In this document: one piece after another, positions 25,268 to 35,187 of the stretch
How positions within the stretch are numbered: the stretch's first letter is position 1
How the letters are laid out: each line of letters begins with the position of its first letter
Assembly: GCA_903885795.1 (NCBI GenBank)
Contig: CAISJV010000088.1
Coordinates: 16,065 to 80,064 of the forward strand
Reading direction: 5' to 3'
Source of the DNA: an uncultured delta proteobacterium
Lineage (GTDB): Bacteria; Desulfobacterota; Syntrophia; Syntrophales; UBA8958
Length of the DNA stretch: 64,000 bases
Program-made: the position numbers and the translations under genes
The notes under the pieces: model-generated
What the model saw: only the letters and a program-made list of their open reading frames with translations
Told to the model about the DNA's origin: nothing
Database searches by the model: none

Positions 25268-26518
25268 TTGAAGACCGGCATTATCACCATTGGCAACGAA
25301 TTAACGAGTGGTGGCATCCAGGATACCAATACCGCCTTTATTGCCCGTCAGTTTCATCTTCAGGGTTGGCAGGTTGCGGCAACCATGTCTGTAGGAGATG
25401 ACGAAGTTATGATCAAGGAGGCCCTTGATTTCGTTCTGCCCTTGACGGATGCCGTTGTCATTACCGGTGGTCTTGGCCCGACGGCCGACGATATTACGAC
25501 TGTTGCTGTGGCCAAGGCTTTTAACTTGCCGCTGTATACTGACGAAGATATTTTGAATCATATCAAGGCGATCTTTTCCAGGTACGGTTTGAAATGGACC
25601 GAGAATAACGCCAAACAGGCGGTGTTTCCCCAGGGAGCTCAAATCCTTGATAATCCAGCGGGAACGGCTGCCGGTTTTTCCCTGCGGGTCCACGGAAAGG
25701 TCCTTGCCGTTATTCCTGGCGTCCCCGTTGAGGTAAAAAAAATGTTTCCCGAAGTCGTCCTTCCCCTCCTTTGCCGTTCTTTTCCCGAGGAATCGCGGTA
25801 TCTGGCGGTCCGGACCCTGAAGCTCTTCGGCCTCTCCGAAGCGGCGGTGGACCAGGCAATAGCCGGGATAGATCTGTCGGGTGTCGGCATCGGTTTCTAC
25901 CCCCGTTTCCCGGAGAATCATCTCGTCCTGTCCGCGAGAGATGCAGGGGAGGCTGCGGCCTGGTTAAGGGTTAAAAAATCAGCGGAGGAGATCCACAAGC
26001 GCCTCGGTTCGTATATCTTTGCCTATGACGAAGAAACCCTGGAAGGCGTCGTGGCAGGATTGCTCAAAGAAAAGGGACTTACGGTTTCCGTTGCCGAATC
26101 CTGCACCGGCGGGTTGATTACCGACCGCCTGACGGATATCCCGGGCAGCTCCATCTATCTGGAGCGGGGCCTTGTGACCTACAGCAACAGATCAAAAACG
26201 GACCTCCTCGGGGTTCCGGTAGAAGTCCTCCAAAAGCACGGCGCCGTCAGTGAAGAGACGGCCCGTCTCATGGCGGAAGGGGTACGGAGGCTTGCCGGTT
26301 CAGATCTTGGACTTGCGACCACGGGAATTGCGGGGCCTGACGGGGGCTCGGAGGCCAAGCCGGTGGGGACTGTCTTCATCGCCCTTGCCGATGGCGTGGA
26401 AACTAGCTGCCGAAAGTTCTCTTACCGCTGGAATCGCCGCCGTGTCAAAATCATTGCCTCTCAGGCAGCGCTGATCATGCTGAAGCGATACCTGACCGGG
26501 GAGATGAACCATGAGTGA
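25268..26518 (+). CDS. cinA: CinA: NMN amidohydrolase / competence-damage protein
   Basis: 416 aa from a TTG start at 25268, chosen because the protein begins with the conserved MKTGIITIGNELTSG. The N-terminal MoaB/MogA-like domain contains VVITGGLGPTADDITT. The C-terminal PncC-type domain contains VAESCTGGLITDRLTDIPG and TTGIAGPDGGSEAKPVGTV, with active-site Ser and nearby residues. PncC recycles nicotinamide mononucleotide; the MoaB-like part of CinA has ADP-ribose pyrophosphatase activity in some species. It overlaps thpR by 8 bp and continues toward recA, a common pgpA-cinA-thpR-recA order. Confidence 0.93.
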   Translation: MKTGIITIGNELTSGGIQDTNTAFIARQFHLQGWQVAATMSVGDDEVMIKEALDFVLPLTDAVVITGGLGPTADDITTVAVAKAFNLPLYTDEDILNHIKAIFSRYGLKWTENNAKQAVFPQGAQILDNPAGTAAGFSLRVHGKVLAVIPGVPVEVKKMFPEVVLPLLCRSFPEESRYLAVRTLKLFGLSEAAVDQAIAGIDLSGVGIGFYPRFPENHLVLSARDAGEAAAWLRVKKSAEEIHKRLGSYIFAYDEETLEGVVAGLLKEKGLTVSVAESCTGGLITDRLTDIPGSSIYLERGLVTYSNRSKTDLLGVPVEVLQKHGAVSEETARLMAEGVRRLAGSDLGLATTGIAGPDGGSEAKPVGTVFIALADGVETSCRKFSYRWNRRRVKIIASQAALIMLKRYLTGEMNHE

Positions 26519-27092
26519 AAACAAAAACATCCGCGCCTTTCTGGCCATCGATCTTCCGGCGGTTGTTCTTGAAAATATCCAAGCAATTCAAAACAGTTTT
26601 AAAAAAAACATCCAGGGTGTGATTCGCTGGGTACGGCCGGAAGGGATTCATCTGACCTTAAAGTTTTTCGGGGACATATCGGCGCAGGACATAGAAAATA
26701 TTTCCGAGGTTATTGCCAAAAGGATGACCGATGTCCCGCCGTTTTCTCTGGAGATCATTGGTCTGGGGGCGTTCCCGGACGTGACCCGGCCCCGGGTCAT
26801 TTGGATGGGAATAACCGGGCAACTCGGCCCCCTGCTATCTCTGCAGAAAGACCTGGAAGGTGAATTCTCTCTTCTGGGTTTTCCGAAAGAGGACCGGCCC
26901 TTCCGGGCGCATTTAACCGTAGGACGGGTCAAGGTTACCAAAGGAATTATCGGCCTCGCACCGGCCGTCGAGGCAGGGTGCAATCTGACGGCTGGAAATT
27001 TTACGGGTGGTGAGGTAACATTGTTCCAAAGCAGCCTGTCGCCACTGGGGGCGATATACACAAAGCTTGCAACGTTTCCTTTCCGAGTGTAA
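26511..27092 (+). CDS. thpR: RNA 2',3'-cyclic phosphodiesterase (2'-5' RNA ligase family)
   Basis: 193 aa of the 2H phosphoesterase fold. Both catalytic HxTx motifs are present: EGIHLTLKFFGD (~45) and RAHLTVGRVK (~130). Family members hydrolyse 2',3'-cyclic phosphate ends of RNA and can join tRNA halves through 2'-5' bonds in vitro. The start overlaps the end of cinA. The gene lies 62 bp upstream of recA. Confidence 0.92.
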   Translation: MSENKNIRAFLAIDLPAVVLENIQAIQNSFKKNIQGVIRWVRPEGIHLTLKFFGDISAQDIENISEVIAKRMTDVPPFSLEIIGLGAFPDVTRPRVIWMGITGQLGPLLSLQKDLEGEFSLLGFPKEDRPFRAHLTVGRVKVTKGIIGLAPAVEAGCNLTAGNFTGGEVTLFQSSLSPLGAIYTKLATFPFRV

Positions 27093-27154
27093 TGGACCTC
27101 ATTGGGGAACGTTATTAATTACAGACAATTACTTATCAAAGAAGGAGGTTCACG

Positions 27155-28165
27155 ATGGGGGTAGATATGGACAGAAACAAGGCCGTTGATCTGGCCATTA
27201 GCCAAATCGAACGACAGTTTGGAAAAGGGGCCATTATGAGGCTTGGCGGTACGGAGAAAATCGATGTACCGGTGATCTCTACGGGGACTCTCAGTCTTGA
27301 TATTGCCCTTGGGGTCGGGGGTGTGCCGCGCGGCCGGATTATCGAGATATATGGTCCCGAATCGGGCGGCAAAACGACGTTAGCCCTCCACATCGTGGCC
27401 GAGGCCCAGAGACAGAACGGTTTGGCGGCCTTCATCGATGCAGAGCACGCCCTGGATGTGACCTATGCCCGGAAAATCGGTGTCAATACCGATGAGCTTC
27501 TGATTGCACAGCCGGACTCAGGAGAGCAGGCCCTGGAGATCACCGAAACATTGGTGAGGAGCGGCGCCCTCGATGTCCTCGTAGTAGATTCAGTTGCCGC
27601 CCTTGTGCCCCGGGCGGAGCTGGAAGGGGAGATGGGAGACGCCCAGATGGGCCTTCAGGCGCGGCTCATGTCTCAGGCGCTCAGGAAGCTGACTGCCAGT
27701 ATCAGTAAATCGAGAACAACCGTTATTTTCATCAACCAGTTACGCATGAAGATAGGTGTTTTCTTTGGCAACCCCGAAACCACGACCGGGGGCAACGCCC
27801 TAAAGTTTTACGCTTCCATGCGCCTCGATATCAGGAAGGTCACTTCCATCAAGCAGGGACAGGATGTCATCGGCATGCGCACCCGTGTCAAGGTAGTTAA
27901 AAACAAGGTTGCCCCGCCATTTCGAGAGACCGAATTCGACATCATCTTTGGCGAGGGAATTTCCCGGGAGGGAGATCTCCTTGATCTGGCTGCGGAAAAC
28001 GCCATTATCGAAAAGAGCGGCGCCTGGTATTCCTACAAGGGAGATCGCCTGGGACAGGGGAGGGACAATACGCGGATTTTTCTGAAAGAGCACCCCGAAA
28101 TTCTTAAGGAGATAGAGGCAGGGGTGCTGGACAAGTTTGGACTGAAGCCCGCAATCCAGGGATGA
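27155..28165 (+). CDS. recA: Recombinase RecA
   Basis: 336 aa. Walker A reads [13 protein letters not shown], where most RecA proteins have GPESSGKT; the Ser to Gly change keeps the GxxxxGKT pattern. Walker [18 protein letters not shown]-like region and L2 loop [18 protein letters not shown] are intact. It forms filaments on single-stranded DNA, and promotes strand exchange and LexA self-cleavage. Preceded by GAAGGAGG at good distance. I see no obvious palindromic LexA operator of the E. coli or Bacillus type in the 62-bp upstream gap. A repeat element separates it from recX. Confidence 0.98.
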   Translation: MGVDMDRNKAVDLAISQIERQFGKGAIMRLGGTEKIDVPVISTGTLSLDIALGVGGVPRGRIIEIYGPESGGKTTLALHIVAEAQRQNGLAAFIDAEHALDVTYARKIGVNTDELLIAQPDSGEQALEITETLVRSGALDVLVVDSVAALVPRAELEGEMGDAQMGLQARLMSQALRKLTASISKSRTTVIFINQLRMKIGVFFGNPETTTGGNALKFYASMRLDIRKVTSIKQGQDVIGMRTRVKVVKNKVAPPFRETEFDIIFGEGISREGDLLDLAAENAIIEKSGAWYSYKGDRLGQGRDNTRIFLKEHPEILKEIEAGVLDKFGLKPAIQG

Positions 28166-28200
28166 TGAACTCATAAAAAGTCAAAAATATGATCATAATA

Positions 28201-28325
28201 GACGGCTTCGTAAAAAGATTCGCAGGCAAGGCGCGCAAATCCTGAAGAATGAGGCGTACTTGTCGTACGCCGTAGTGATGAAGGATGCAGCGCAACGCAG
28301 CATCCGGACTTTTTACGAAGCCGTC
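28201..28325. repeat. MITE-like inverted-terminus repeat, copy 2 (between recA and recX)
   Basis: 125 bp with perfect 17-bp terminal inverted repeats GACGGCTTCGTAAAAAG. In the centre GGCGTAC-TTGTC-GTACGCC forms a second perfect hairpin. The interior matches copy 1 at 21352-21475 with scattered changes. The shared TCATAATA directly left of both copies suggests that the unit is slightly longer or has a target preference. No target-site duplication is evident. Confidence 0.9.
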
Positions 28326-28342
28326 AGGAATGATGTGGATCT

Positions 28343-28840
28343 ATGGAGGAATGTCCGGAGCTTAACAAGGCGAAAAAAATCTGCTGGCGACTCCTATCCC
28401 TGAGGGATCACGGGGAACGGGAGCTGGCAGGGAAACTGAAAAATAAAGGGGTTGAAGTCGAGATTATTGCAGAGGCGATTGATTATTTTCGCGAACTGGG
28501 GTATTTGAACGACCAGGTCTTTGCATCAAATCAGGTGCGGCGGCTGGCGACGGGAAAGGGATACGGGAATCGTAAGATCGCCTCTTTCCTCCTTGAAAAA
28601 GGAATTTCCGAAGACATTGTAGGGGAAGCGATCACCACCGTCAGACAAGAGTGGAGCGAAGCCCAGGCATTAACATCTTTGATCAGAAAGAAAAGACCAA
28701 ACGGGAACATTCGGGACGATCTGAAAGGGAAGCAACGGCTTGTCCGCTATCTCATGGGCAAGGGATTTCCCCTGGGGTTGATTTTCGAGATGATTAACCG
28801 ATCGGAGGAGGAAGACGGGCATGACGATGACAGCAAGTGA
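28343..28840 (+). CDS. recX: RecX regulatory protein
   Basis: 165 aa of three-helix-repeat RecX type: LRDHGERELAGKLKNKG, YFRELGYLNDQVFASNQVRR and GISEDIVGEAI are recognisable. RecX caps and disassembles RecA filaments. It starts 18 bp after the repeat; no good Shine-Dalgarno is visible, perhaps because the repeat displaced the original upstream DNA. Its end overlaps the alaS start by 20 bp. Confidence 0.9.
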   Translation: MEECPELNKAKKICWRLLSLRDHGERELAGKLKNKGVEVEIIAEAIDYFRELGYLNDQVFASNQVRRLATGKGYGNRKIASFLLEKGISEDIVGEAITTVRQEWSEAQALTSLIRKKRPNGNIRDDLKGKQRLVRYLMGKGFPLGLIFEMINRSEEEDGHDDDSK

Positions 28841-31457
28841 AATCAGGGATAAATTTTTGAAATTTTTCGAGGCCCACGGACATACCATCGTTCCGAGCTC
28901 CAGCCTTATCCCTAAGGACGATCCGACCCTTTTATTTACAAATTCGGGGATGGTACAGTTCAAGGACTGTTTTCTGGGTCTGGAGGACCGAGGCTACACG
29001 CGGGCGACAAGCTCACAGAAGTCGGTCCGGGCCGGGGGTAAGCACAACGATCTGGAAAATGTCGGTTATACGGCCCGTCACCATACTTTCTTCGAGATGC
29101 TGGGAAATTTTTCCTTTGGCGACTATTTCAAGAAGGAGTCCATCGCCTGGGGTTGGGAGTTTCTGATTGAGAAAATGGGTCTTCCCAAAGAGAAGCTCTG
29201 GATAACGGTTTACGAGGACGACGATGAGGCTTTCGAGATCTGGAACAAAGAGATGGGGGTCCCGGCAGAGCGTATCGTCCGGATGGGGATGGAAAGTAAT
29301 TTCTGGATGATGGGCGAGACCGGCCCCTGCGGTCCCTGTTCGGAGATCCTCTATGATCAGGGCTCGTCTGTAGGTTGCGGCCGTCCGGAATGCTCCGTTG
29401 AGTGCGACTGCGACCGCCACCTCGAGATCTGGAATCATGTCTTCACCCAGTTTGATCGGGATAAGGATGGAAATTTTAATCCCCTTCCGAAGCCGAATAT
29501 AGATACGGGGATGGGACTTGAGCGTCTGGCTGCCATTGTTCAGGGTGTGCAGAGCAACTACGATACGGATCTGTTTACCCCGATTATTCAAGGGATTGCC
29601 AGGATCAGCGGTCGTGTTTATGGAACCAACGCGGAGGCGGATGCGTCTATGCGGGTTATTGCCGATCATAGCCGGGCCGTCACCTTTCTGATTGGCGACG
29701 GCGTTATGCCCAGCAATGAGGGTCGGGGTTACGTTCTCCGGCGGATCCTTCGCCGGGCGGCCAGGCACGGGAAACTTCTTGGTCTCGACCGGCCCTTCCT
29801 GCACGATGTTGTTTCCATTGTGGTTGATACAATGAAGGATGCCTATCCGGATCTTATCGAAAAAGAATCATATATCCGCAAGGTCATGGTCAATGAAGAG
29901 CAGCGCTTCATTGAAACTCTGGATACGGGGCTGCGGATCTTGAGTGAGGAAGTGGCCATCCTCAGGAATAAGGGTGAAAAAATTATCCCCGGCGAGGTTG
30001 TCTTCAAGCTCTATGACACCTTCGGTTTCCCCGTGGACCTGACGGCGGATATTGTCCGCAAGGACGGCCTTTCTCTTGATATGGAGGGCTTTGATAAGGC
30101 CATGGAAGCTCAACGGGAAAAGGCGCGGGAATCCTGGAAAGGGAGCGGCGAGCAGGCATTTGCCGACAGCTATAAAAGGCTTTCCGTCCGGGGTATTGCC
30201 ACGACGTTCATCGGTTATCACGGCATTACGGAAGCTACGGCAAGGGTCACGGCAATTCTGAAGAAAGACACCGAAGTGGATGAGGTTTCAGCGGGGGATA
30301 ACGCCGAAATCTTTCTGGACGAGACGCCATTCTACGGCGAGAAGGGTGGTCAGGTGGGAGATACGGGAGTTATCTCCGGCGATGGGTACCTCTTTGAGGT
30401 TTGGGATGCCCAATGTCCCACCGATACCCTGATCACGCATATCGGCAAGATGAAGCAGGGAACCATCAGGGTCGGCGATGTCGTGACGCTTAAGGTGGAC
30501 GAAGCTACCCGGCGGGCGACGGAGGCCCATCATTCCGGCACCCATGTCCTTAACGCCGCCCTGCTGAAGACGCTGGGCGATCATATCAAACAGGCGGGTT
30601 CGTCGGTAACGCCGGAGCGTCTCCGCTTTGACTTCACCCACTTTGCCCGGATCGAGCCCGAGGAACTGGATAATATCGAAACCATTGCGAACGATTATAT
30701 CCGCCGGAATGCCGATGTAAACACCCGGGTCCTTCCCAAGGAAGAGGCCATGAAAACAGGGGCGGCGGCAGTCTTTGATGAAAAATACAGCGACAATGTC
30801 CGGGTGGTGAAGATGGGCGATTTCAGCATGGAACTCTGTGGTGGAACCCATGTAACCCGGACTGGCGACATCGGCGCCCTAAAGGTTATCGGTGAATCGG
30901 CTGTGGCGGCGGGCGTCCGGAGAATCGAGGCCGTCACCGGCGCCGAGGCCATTAAATACTTCAAAGCCGTTGAATCAGAGCTCAAGAAGGCGGCGGGTCT
31001 CCTCAGGGCCAATCCGATGGAACTGGCCGAACGAATCGAGAAGATCCAGAAGCATCAGAAGGAACTGGAAAGAGAAATCGATACCCTCAAGGGAAAACTG
31101 GCGGCAAAGGATTCGGTGGATCTGATCAGCAAGGCCAAAGAAATTAAAGGGGTCAATGTGCTGACGGCTGTTGTTGAAGCCCCGGATGTGAAGACCCTGC
31201 GTGACTTCGGAGACAAGCTGCGCGATAAGATGCGCTCCGGTGTCATTCTCCTGGGCAGCGAGGTTGAAGGCAAGGCGATGCTCTTGTGCATGGTTACCAA
31301 GGATCTGGCAAGCCGGTACCACGCGGGAAACATCATCAAGGCCGTGGCCCCGGTTGTGGGCGGCAGCGGCGGTGGCAGACCGGACATGGCCCAGGCGGGA
31401 GGACCGCATCCCGAGAACCTGGAGAAGGCATTAGCCAAACTGGAAGAGTTGATTTAG
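28821..31457 (+). CDS. alaS: Alanyl-tRNA synthetase
   Basis: 878 aa, full length. Class II catalytic core with PSSSLIPKDDPTLLFTNSGM, motif 2 region ARHHTFFEMLGNFSFGDYF and the Gly-rich motif 3 segment DTGMGLERLAAIVQG. The editing domain has zinc-binding HHSGTHVLNAAL and later MELCGGTHV. The C-terminal DHHA1 domain contains GGSGGGRPDMAQAGG. A Cys-rich insertion lies in the catalytic part (CGRPECSVECDCDRH), as in many bacterial AlaRS with a zinc knuckle. GGAGG lies 9 bases before the ATG at 28821; ATG 28827 is an alternative. A strong terminator follows. Confidence 0.98.
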   Translation: MTMTASEIRDKFLKFFEAHGHTIVPSSSLIPKDDPTLLFTNSGMVQFKDCFLGLEDRGYTRATSSQKSVRAGGKHNDLENVGYTARHHTFFEMLGNFSFGDYFKKESIAWGWEFLIEKMGLPKEKLWITVYEDDDEAFEIWNKEMGVPAERIVRMGMESNFWMMGETGPCGPCSEILYDQGSSVGCGRPECSVECDCDRHLEIWNHVFTQFDRDKDGNFNPLPKPNIDTGMGLERLAAIVQGVQSNYDTDLFTPIIQGIARISGRVYGTNAEADASMRVIADHSRAVTFLIGDGVMPSNEGRGYVLRRILRRAARHGKLLGLDRPFLHDVVSIVVDTMKDAYPDLIEKESYIRKVMVNEEQRFIETLDTGLRILSEEVAILRNKGEKIIPGEVVFKLYDTFGFPVDLTADIVRKDGLSLDMEGFDKAMEAQREKARESWKGSGEQAFADSYKRLSVRGIATTFIGYHGITEATARVTAILKKDTEVDEVSAGDNAEIFLDETPFYGEKGGQVGDTGVISGDGYLFEVWDAQCPTDTLITHIGKMKQGTIRVGDVVTLKVDEATRRATEAHHSGTHVLNAALLKTLGDHIKQAGSSVTPERLRFDFTHFARIEPEELDNIETIANDYIRRNADVNTRVLPKEEAMKTGAAAVFDEKYSDNVRVVKMGDFSMELCGGTHVTRTGDIGALKVIGESAVAAGVRRIEAVTGAEAIKYFKAVESELKKAAGLLRANPMELAERIEKIQKHQKELEREIDTLKGKLAAKDSVDLISKAKEIKGVNVLTAVVEAPDVKTLRDFGDKLRDKMRSGVILLGSEVEGKAMLLCMVTKDLASRYHAGNIIKAVAPVVGGSGGGRPDMAQAGGPHPENLEKALAKLEELI

Positions 31458-31476
31458 AAGCAGAGCTGCTTCACTG

Positions 31477-31523
31477 AAAAAAGGGCGTATCCTCCATGGG
31501 AAGAATGGATACGCCCTTTTTAT
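31477..31523. terminator. Intrinsic terminator after alaS
   Basis: AAAAAAGGGCGTATCC pairs with GGATACGCCCTTTTT across a 14-base loop: a ~15-bp stem flanked by A and T runs, so it can act in both directions. It ends alaS and the convergent gene at 31538-32032. Confidence 0.9.
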
Positions 31524-31537
31524 GAAAATCAGATCAA

Positions 31538-32032
31538 TTATCTTCTATCCTGCTGTGTTGACATCCCGCCCGGTCCTGTTTGATAGAGCATCAGATCGGG
31601 TGTGTAAACGCGCACCTTGTTTCCCTCTCCCATCTGCGTGAAGGTCCGGGCCTTGAGGATGGAATACCAGATGCCGATCGGGTGCTTCTTGTCGTCATAC
31701 ATGATGAACCCATGCTGATATTCTCGATATTCCTGTGCCTTATCCTGCATGTGGATGATCATATCCCGAAAACTCTCGGGTGTCGGTTTAAAAGATTTCC
31801 AGAGGTTAGAATCAAGGACATACTGTTTCTTCAAGCCGATCAGGGCATTGGGATAAAGATCCGGACCGCTATAGTAATAATTCATCTCCGGATCGATTTT
31901 GAAGGTGTCGAAATCCTTTGTTACTTGGCCATCGGGATAGATGTTTCCGTACCTGCCTCCCGAGAACCCCATCATGAATAATACCATGAACAAAATCAGT
32001 ATCATTTTAGTTTTCCGCTGCCTATACATCAT
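31538..32032 (-). CDS. Secreted protein of unknown function
   Basis: 164 aa from the ATG at 32032, which has GGAGG seven bases upstream; an ATG at 32038 is too close to that site. Signal peptide MILILFMVLFMMGFSGG. The mature part is rich in Tyr (MNYYYSGPDLYPNALIGLKK) and ends with a Gln/Pro/Gly stretch. The segment GIWYSILKARTFTQMGEGNKV may form the core fold. I do not recognise the family. It lies 25 bp downstream of the M16 peptidase on the same strand, so both are probably co-transcribed. Confidence 0.7.
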   Translation of the reverse strand: MMYRQRKTKMILILFMVLFMMGFSGGRYGNIYPDGQVTKDFDTFKIDPEMNYYYSGPDLYPNALIGLKKQYVLDSNLWKSFKPTPESFRDMIIHMQDKAQEYREYQHGFIMYDDKKHPIGIWYSILKARTFTQMGEGNKVRVYTPDLMLYQTGPGGMSTQQDRR

Positions 32033-32057
32033 CTGCATTCCTCCTCATTTTTAGTTT

Positions 32058-35036
32058 CTATTCCAGAGATTCCAAAAGCAGTTTGTTGCCCTCCAAGGCA
32101 GTGTTCACACTCTGCAAATGTTCTTCTGAGCTGAAAACGGCTATGGAACTTGATTCTCTTGATTTATCTAAAAAATATACTGATGCCTCCCCCAATTTCT
32201 TGATGGTCATTGTCAGGATTTCGTCCCGGAGGGTCTGCCGGTAGGCATCGGTCAGTCCTGATAAATGGCGGATCAAGGCTGTGTACCCCTTGTTGGATGG
32301 ATCCATAGGTCGGTCCATTATAGCGATGGTTCCGATGATGGCTTTATCCAGATCCTCCTGGGAGATGTTTTGCCGATTCAACGCCTTAGTGGCCTCATCG
32401 TACACCTTTAAGGTACGGAGAATGTGGGGATCCCGATATGACAAAAACGAGAAGACGCCGACAATGGGATCATAGGAAGACATTCCCCCATATGCACCTC
32501 CCTGAACGCGGATGTTTTTGTAGAGATAGCCGTTAGACAAATATTTTGATGCGATCATGAGAGCGGCCGTATCGCTGTGACCGTAGGATGGCGCCGGCAT
32601 GGCGCGGGCCACATAGGACACCTGAGCCGGGATGACGACCCCCCGGTCAACGGGTTCCAATCTTGGCGGCTTGATGTTCTCTGCAAGGCTGCCGGACGGG
32701 AATCTTTCGACGAGGGGAGCAAGGTTGTCGAATAACGTTTTCAGTCCTCTTTCCTCTGCCGTCAGGTTGATGGTCAGTCTGTCTTTTCTGAAAACCTCCG
32801 TTTTAAGTCGCCCTAGTTTTTCTAAAAAAATCTCCCGATTACCGTCGAGTTCGTCCGCCATCTGCTTCAAGGAGCGGAGCTGTGTCTTGCCGTGCCACTG
32901 TTCGTCACGCCAGGCCGATACGGACAGGGACGAAGCTGCCAGACGGCGGGCAAAAAGATGGCCTGAGGGGACAATGGAAGCATGAAACCGGTTCTTCTTT
33001 TCCATCAGGAGATCCTGCATGCGGCGTTGATCCGTCAGGTCGCCCGCCCAGAGAAGATCGGACAGGATGTTAATTGCGTCTGGGATATTTCTGTCCAGGC
33101 TCTTGAGGCGAAAGATCATTTCCTGCCAGGACCTCCCTTGATTCATGGTCAAACCGGCATTGAGTGAGCACCTGATTCCTCCCGTTTTCAGGGCGATGCG
33201 CTTGGACATATCCTCATAACCCATCCCGGCGGCTCCCATCTGGGTGATAAATTTACCCAGGAGCGGAAGATATGGTTGCAGGTCATCAGGGATCGCGGAG
33301 ATATCAAAGGCCAAATCCAGATAGGAGATGCCGTTGGTAAAAAGATCATGAGTCATCGCCTTGGTGTTGCCTACGGAGATACGTTTACCAGGGACATTTT
33401 CCGTCTTCCTGCCGATATCCGTAATTTTCAGCCTCGGCAAGGTCGCCACGGCGGCGGTTGGATCCGGTTCCGTCTGGAATGCTTTTAACTCCCGGACTTC
33501 CTGATGTATCCTTTCCTGTTCGTTTTTTGTCAGGGAATCCTTGATCCCGGCCATCTTTTTCCTGAAGTCCCCTTCCCAGGTCTCCATGCAGGTCGGACTC
33601 GGTTCCATTACCGAGAGGATACGATGAGGGTTGTCAATCAACCACTTCTGGATCAGTTCCTCAAAGAGCGACGGGTTTTTCTGCCACTTGCGGCGGATCA
33701 TATCGATAAGGCCGGGGAAGTTCAAGCTATGGAGGGGATCTCCGTCATACATCCAGGTATGAAAGACGCGGTTCATGAGGACGATGCCATAGGGATAGTT
33801 CTGGCGTATAATTTCCCTTCCCCGAAACTCGATCTGATGAAGGGTTCCCTCGATGAGCTCCTTGTCCACCCCTTCCCGGACCACCCTGGCCAGGGTGTCG
33901 AGGATCAGGGATTCAATGGCTTCTCCTTTTTGAACTTCCGTGCCCCGGAGGCCTACGGCGAATACCACCTGTTTGTAATCCCGCTCAAAACCCGTGACCG
34001 GCGAGAGATCCTGCCCCAGTCCGGAGTCAATGAGGGCCTTGCGCAATGCCCCGGCAGCGCTGCCCACGAGAACCCCGCTGATGACCTGAAGCAGAATCAC
34101 CGTTTCTTCATCGGTGTTCTCCGTGAGCAACCAGGCCATATTGACAATTGCCTTGCCATGGGGATCGTCTTCCCTGCCGATGGGAAAGACGTCTTGAACC
34201 GCGCGCGGGGAGGACCATCTCTCCTGAGTGGGAATTGAAGAATCCAGTGGTATAGAACTAAAATCCTTCAGCATCTCCTGAAGAAACTGGAGGTGCTCCC
34301 CCGTGGGGATATCCCCGTAGATGAAGATCCGGGCGTTGCTTGGCGAATAGTAGGCCTGATGGAATTTCTTAAACTGCTCATAGGTCAGGTTGGGAATGTC
34401 AGCCGGGTTTCCCCCGGAGTCGAAACGATAGATGGTATCGGGAAAGAGGTTTTCCTGAATGGCCTTGTACATAAGGTTATCGGGAGATGAATAGGCCCCC
34501 TTCATCTCGTTGTAGACGATCCCGGAGATGGTCAGATTTTCTTGCTCGTCGGCATCGGCAGCCCATTCCAGGTGATGCCCCTCCTGGAGGAATGTCTCCC
34601 GGAGGAGCCGGGGTCGAAAGACCAGATCCGTATAAACGCGGGCCAGATTGAAGAAATCGACTTTGACCTGGCTGGCAACGGGATAAATAGTTTTATCTGG
34701 ATAGGTAAAGGCATTGATAAATGTCTGTAATGATCCCCTCAAGAGCTCATTGAAGGCGTCTTTTACAGGATATTTTTCCGAACCGGCAAGGACCGCATGC
34801 TCCAGAATGTGGGGGAGACCTGTGGAATCTGTGGGCGGTGTCCGGAAGGCTACGGCGTACAGATTTTCCCGGTCATCGCAATGCAGGTGCAGGACCTTTG
34901 CCCCGGTGACAACATGTTCCAGTTCATACGCTGTCACACGGATCTCGGGAATCTGCTCAATCCGCTTTACGAAAAAACCAAGCCGTGTTTCACCGGCTCT
35001 CAACATTGCCGGCGGGCAAACATTTGCTGCTGACAT
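32058..35036 (-). CDS. M16C zinc metallopeptidase (presequence protease type)
   Basis: 992 aa from the ATG at 35036, preceded by AAGGAG; an upstream in-frame ATG at 35072 exists. The inverted zinc motif HxxEH is in TGLPHILEHAVLAGS, with the distal Glu in the GIVYNEMKGAYSSPDNLMY segment. Four M16-type domains are expected for this length; the second half carries the RVQGGAYGGMSSYDP element. Relatives degrade peptides in a closed chamber (PreP, Cym1, bacterial homologs). No signal peptide is visible, so it may be cytoplasmic. Confidence 0.9.
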   Translation of the reverse strand: MSAANVCPPAMLRAGETRLGFFVKRIEQIPEIRVTAYELEHVVTGAKVLHLHCDDRENLYAVAFRTPPTDSTGLPHILEHAVLAGSEKYPVKDAFNELLRGSLQTFINAFTYPDKTIYPVASQVKVDFFNLARVYTDLVFRPRLLRETFLQEGHHLEWAADADEQENLTISGIVYNEMKGAYSSPDNLMYKAIQENLFPDTIYRFDSGGNPADIPNLTYEQFKKFHQAYYSPSNARIFIYGDIPTGEHLQFLQEMLKDFSSIPLDSSIPTQERWSSPRAVQDVFPIGREDDPHGKAIVNMAWLLTENTDEETVILLQVISGVLVGSAAGALRKALIDSGLGQDLSPVTGFERDYKQVVFAVGLRGTEVQKGEAIESLILDTLARVVREGVDKELIEGTLHQIEFRGREIIRQNYPYGIVLMNRVFHTWMYDGDPLHSLNFPGLIDMIRRKWQKNPSLFEELIQKWLIDNPHRILSVMEPSPTCMETWEGDFRKKMAGIKDSLTKNEQERIHQEVRELKAFQTEPDPTAAVATLPRLKITDIGRKTENVPGKRISVGNTKAMTHDLFTNGISYLDLAFDISAIPDDLQPYLPLLGKFITQMGAAGMGYEDMSKRIALKTGGIRCSLNAGLTMNQGRSWQEMIFRLKSLDRNIPDAINILSDLLWAGDLTDQRRMQDLLMEKKNRFHASIVPSGHLFARRLAASSLSVSAWRDEQWHGKTQLRSLKQMADELDGNREIFLEKLGRLKTEVFRKDRLTINLTAEERGLKTLFDNLAPLVERFPSGSLAENIKPPRLEPVDRGVVIPAQVSYVARAMPAPSYGHSDTAALMIASKYLSNGYLYKNIRVQGGAYGGMSSYDPIVGVFSFLSYRDPHILRTLKVYDEATKALNRQNISQEDLDKAIIGTIAIMDRPMDPSNKGYTALIRHLSGLTDAYRQTLRDEILTMTIKKLGEASVYFLDKSRESSSIAVFSSEEHLQSVNTALEGNKLLLESLE

Positions 35037-35187
35037 ATCTATTTTTCTCCTTAACGTACCAAAGGGCGCCATAGCGGCGACTGGTCAATTCTATACCGGA
35101 GATTGTGTTTCTCGTCAAATTTTCAATGCCGTCAGTTTCATTTCGCTGCTCTTGACAGGGCGCCGTTTTCCCGTGTAGGAAGGAATT

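Noticed and set aside
27093..27154. LexA operator before recA
   Set aside because: No GAAC-N4-GTTC or CTGT-N8-ACAG palindrome is visible; a lineage-specific motif cannot be excluded.
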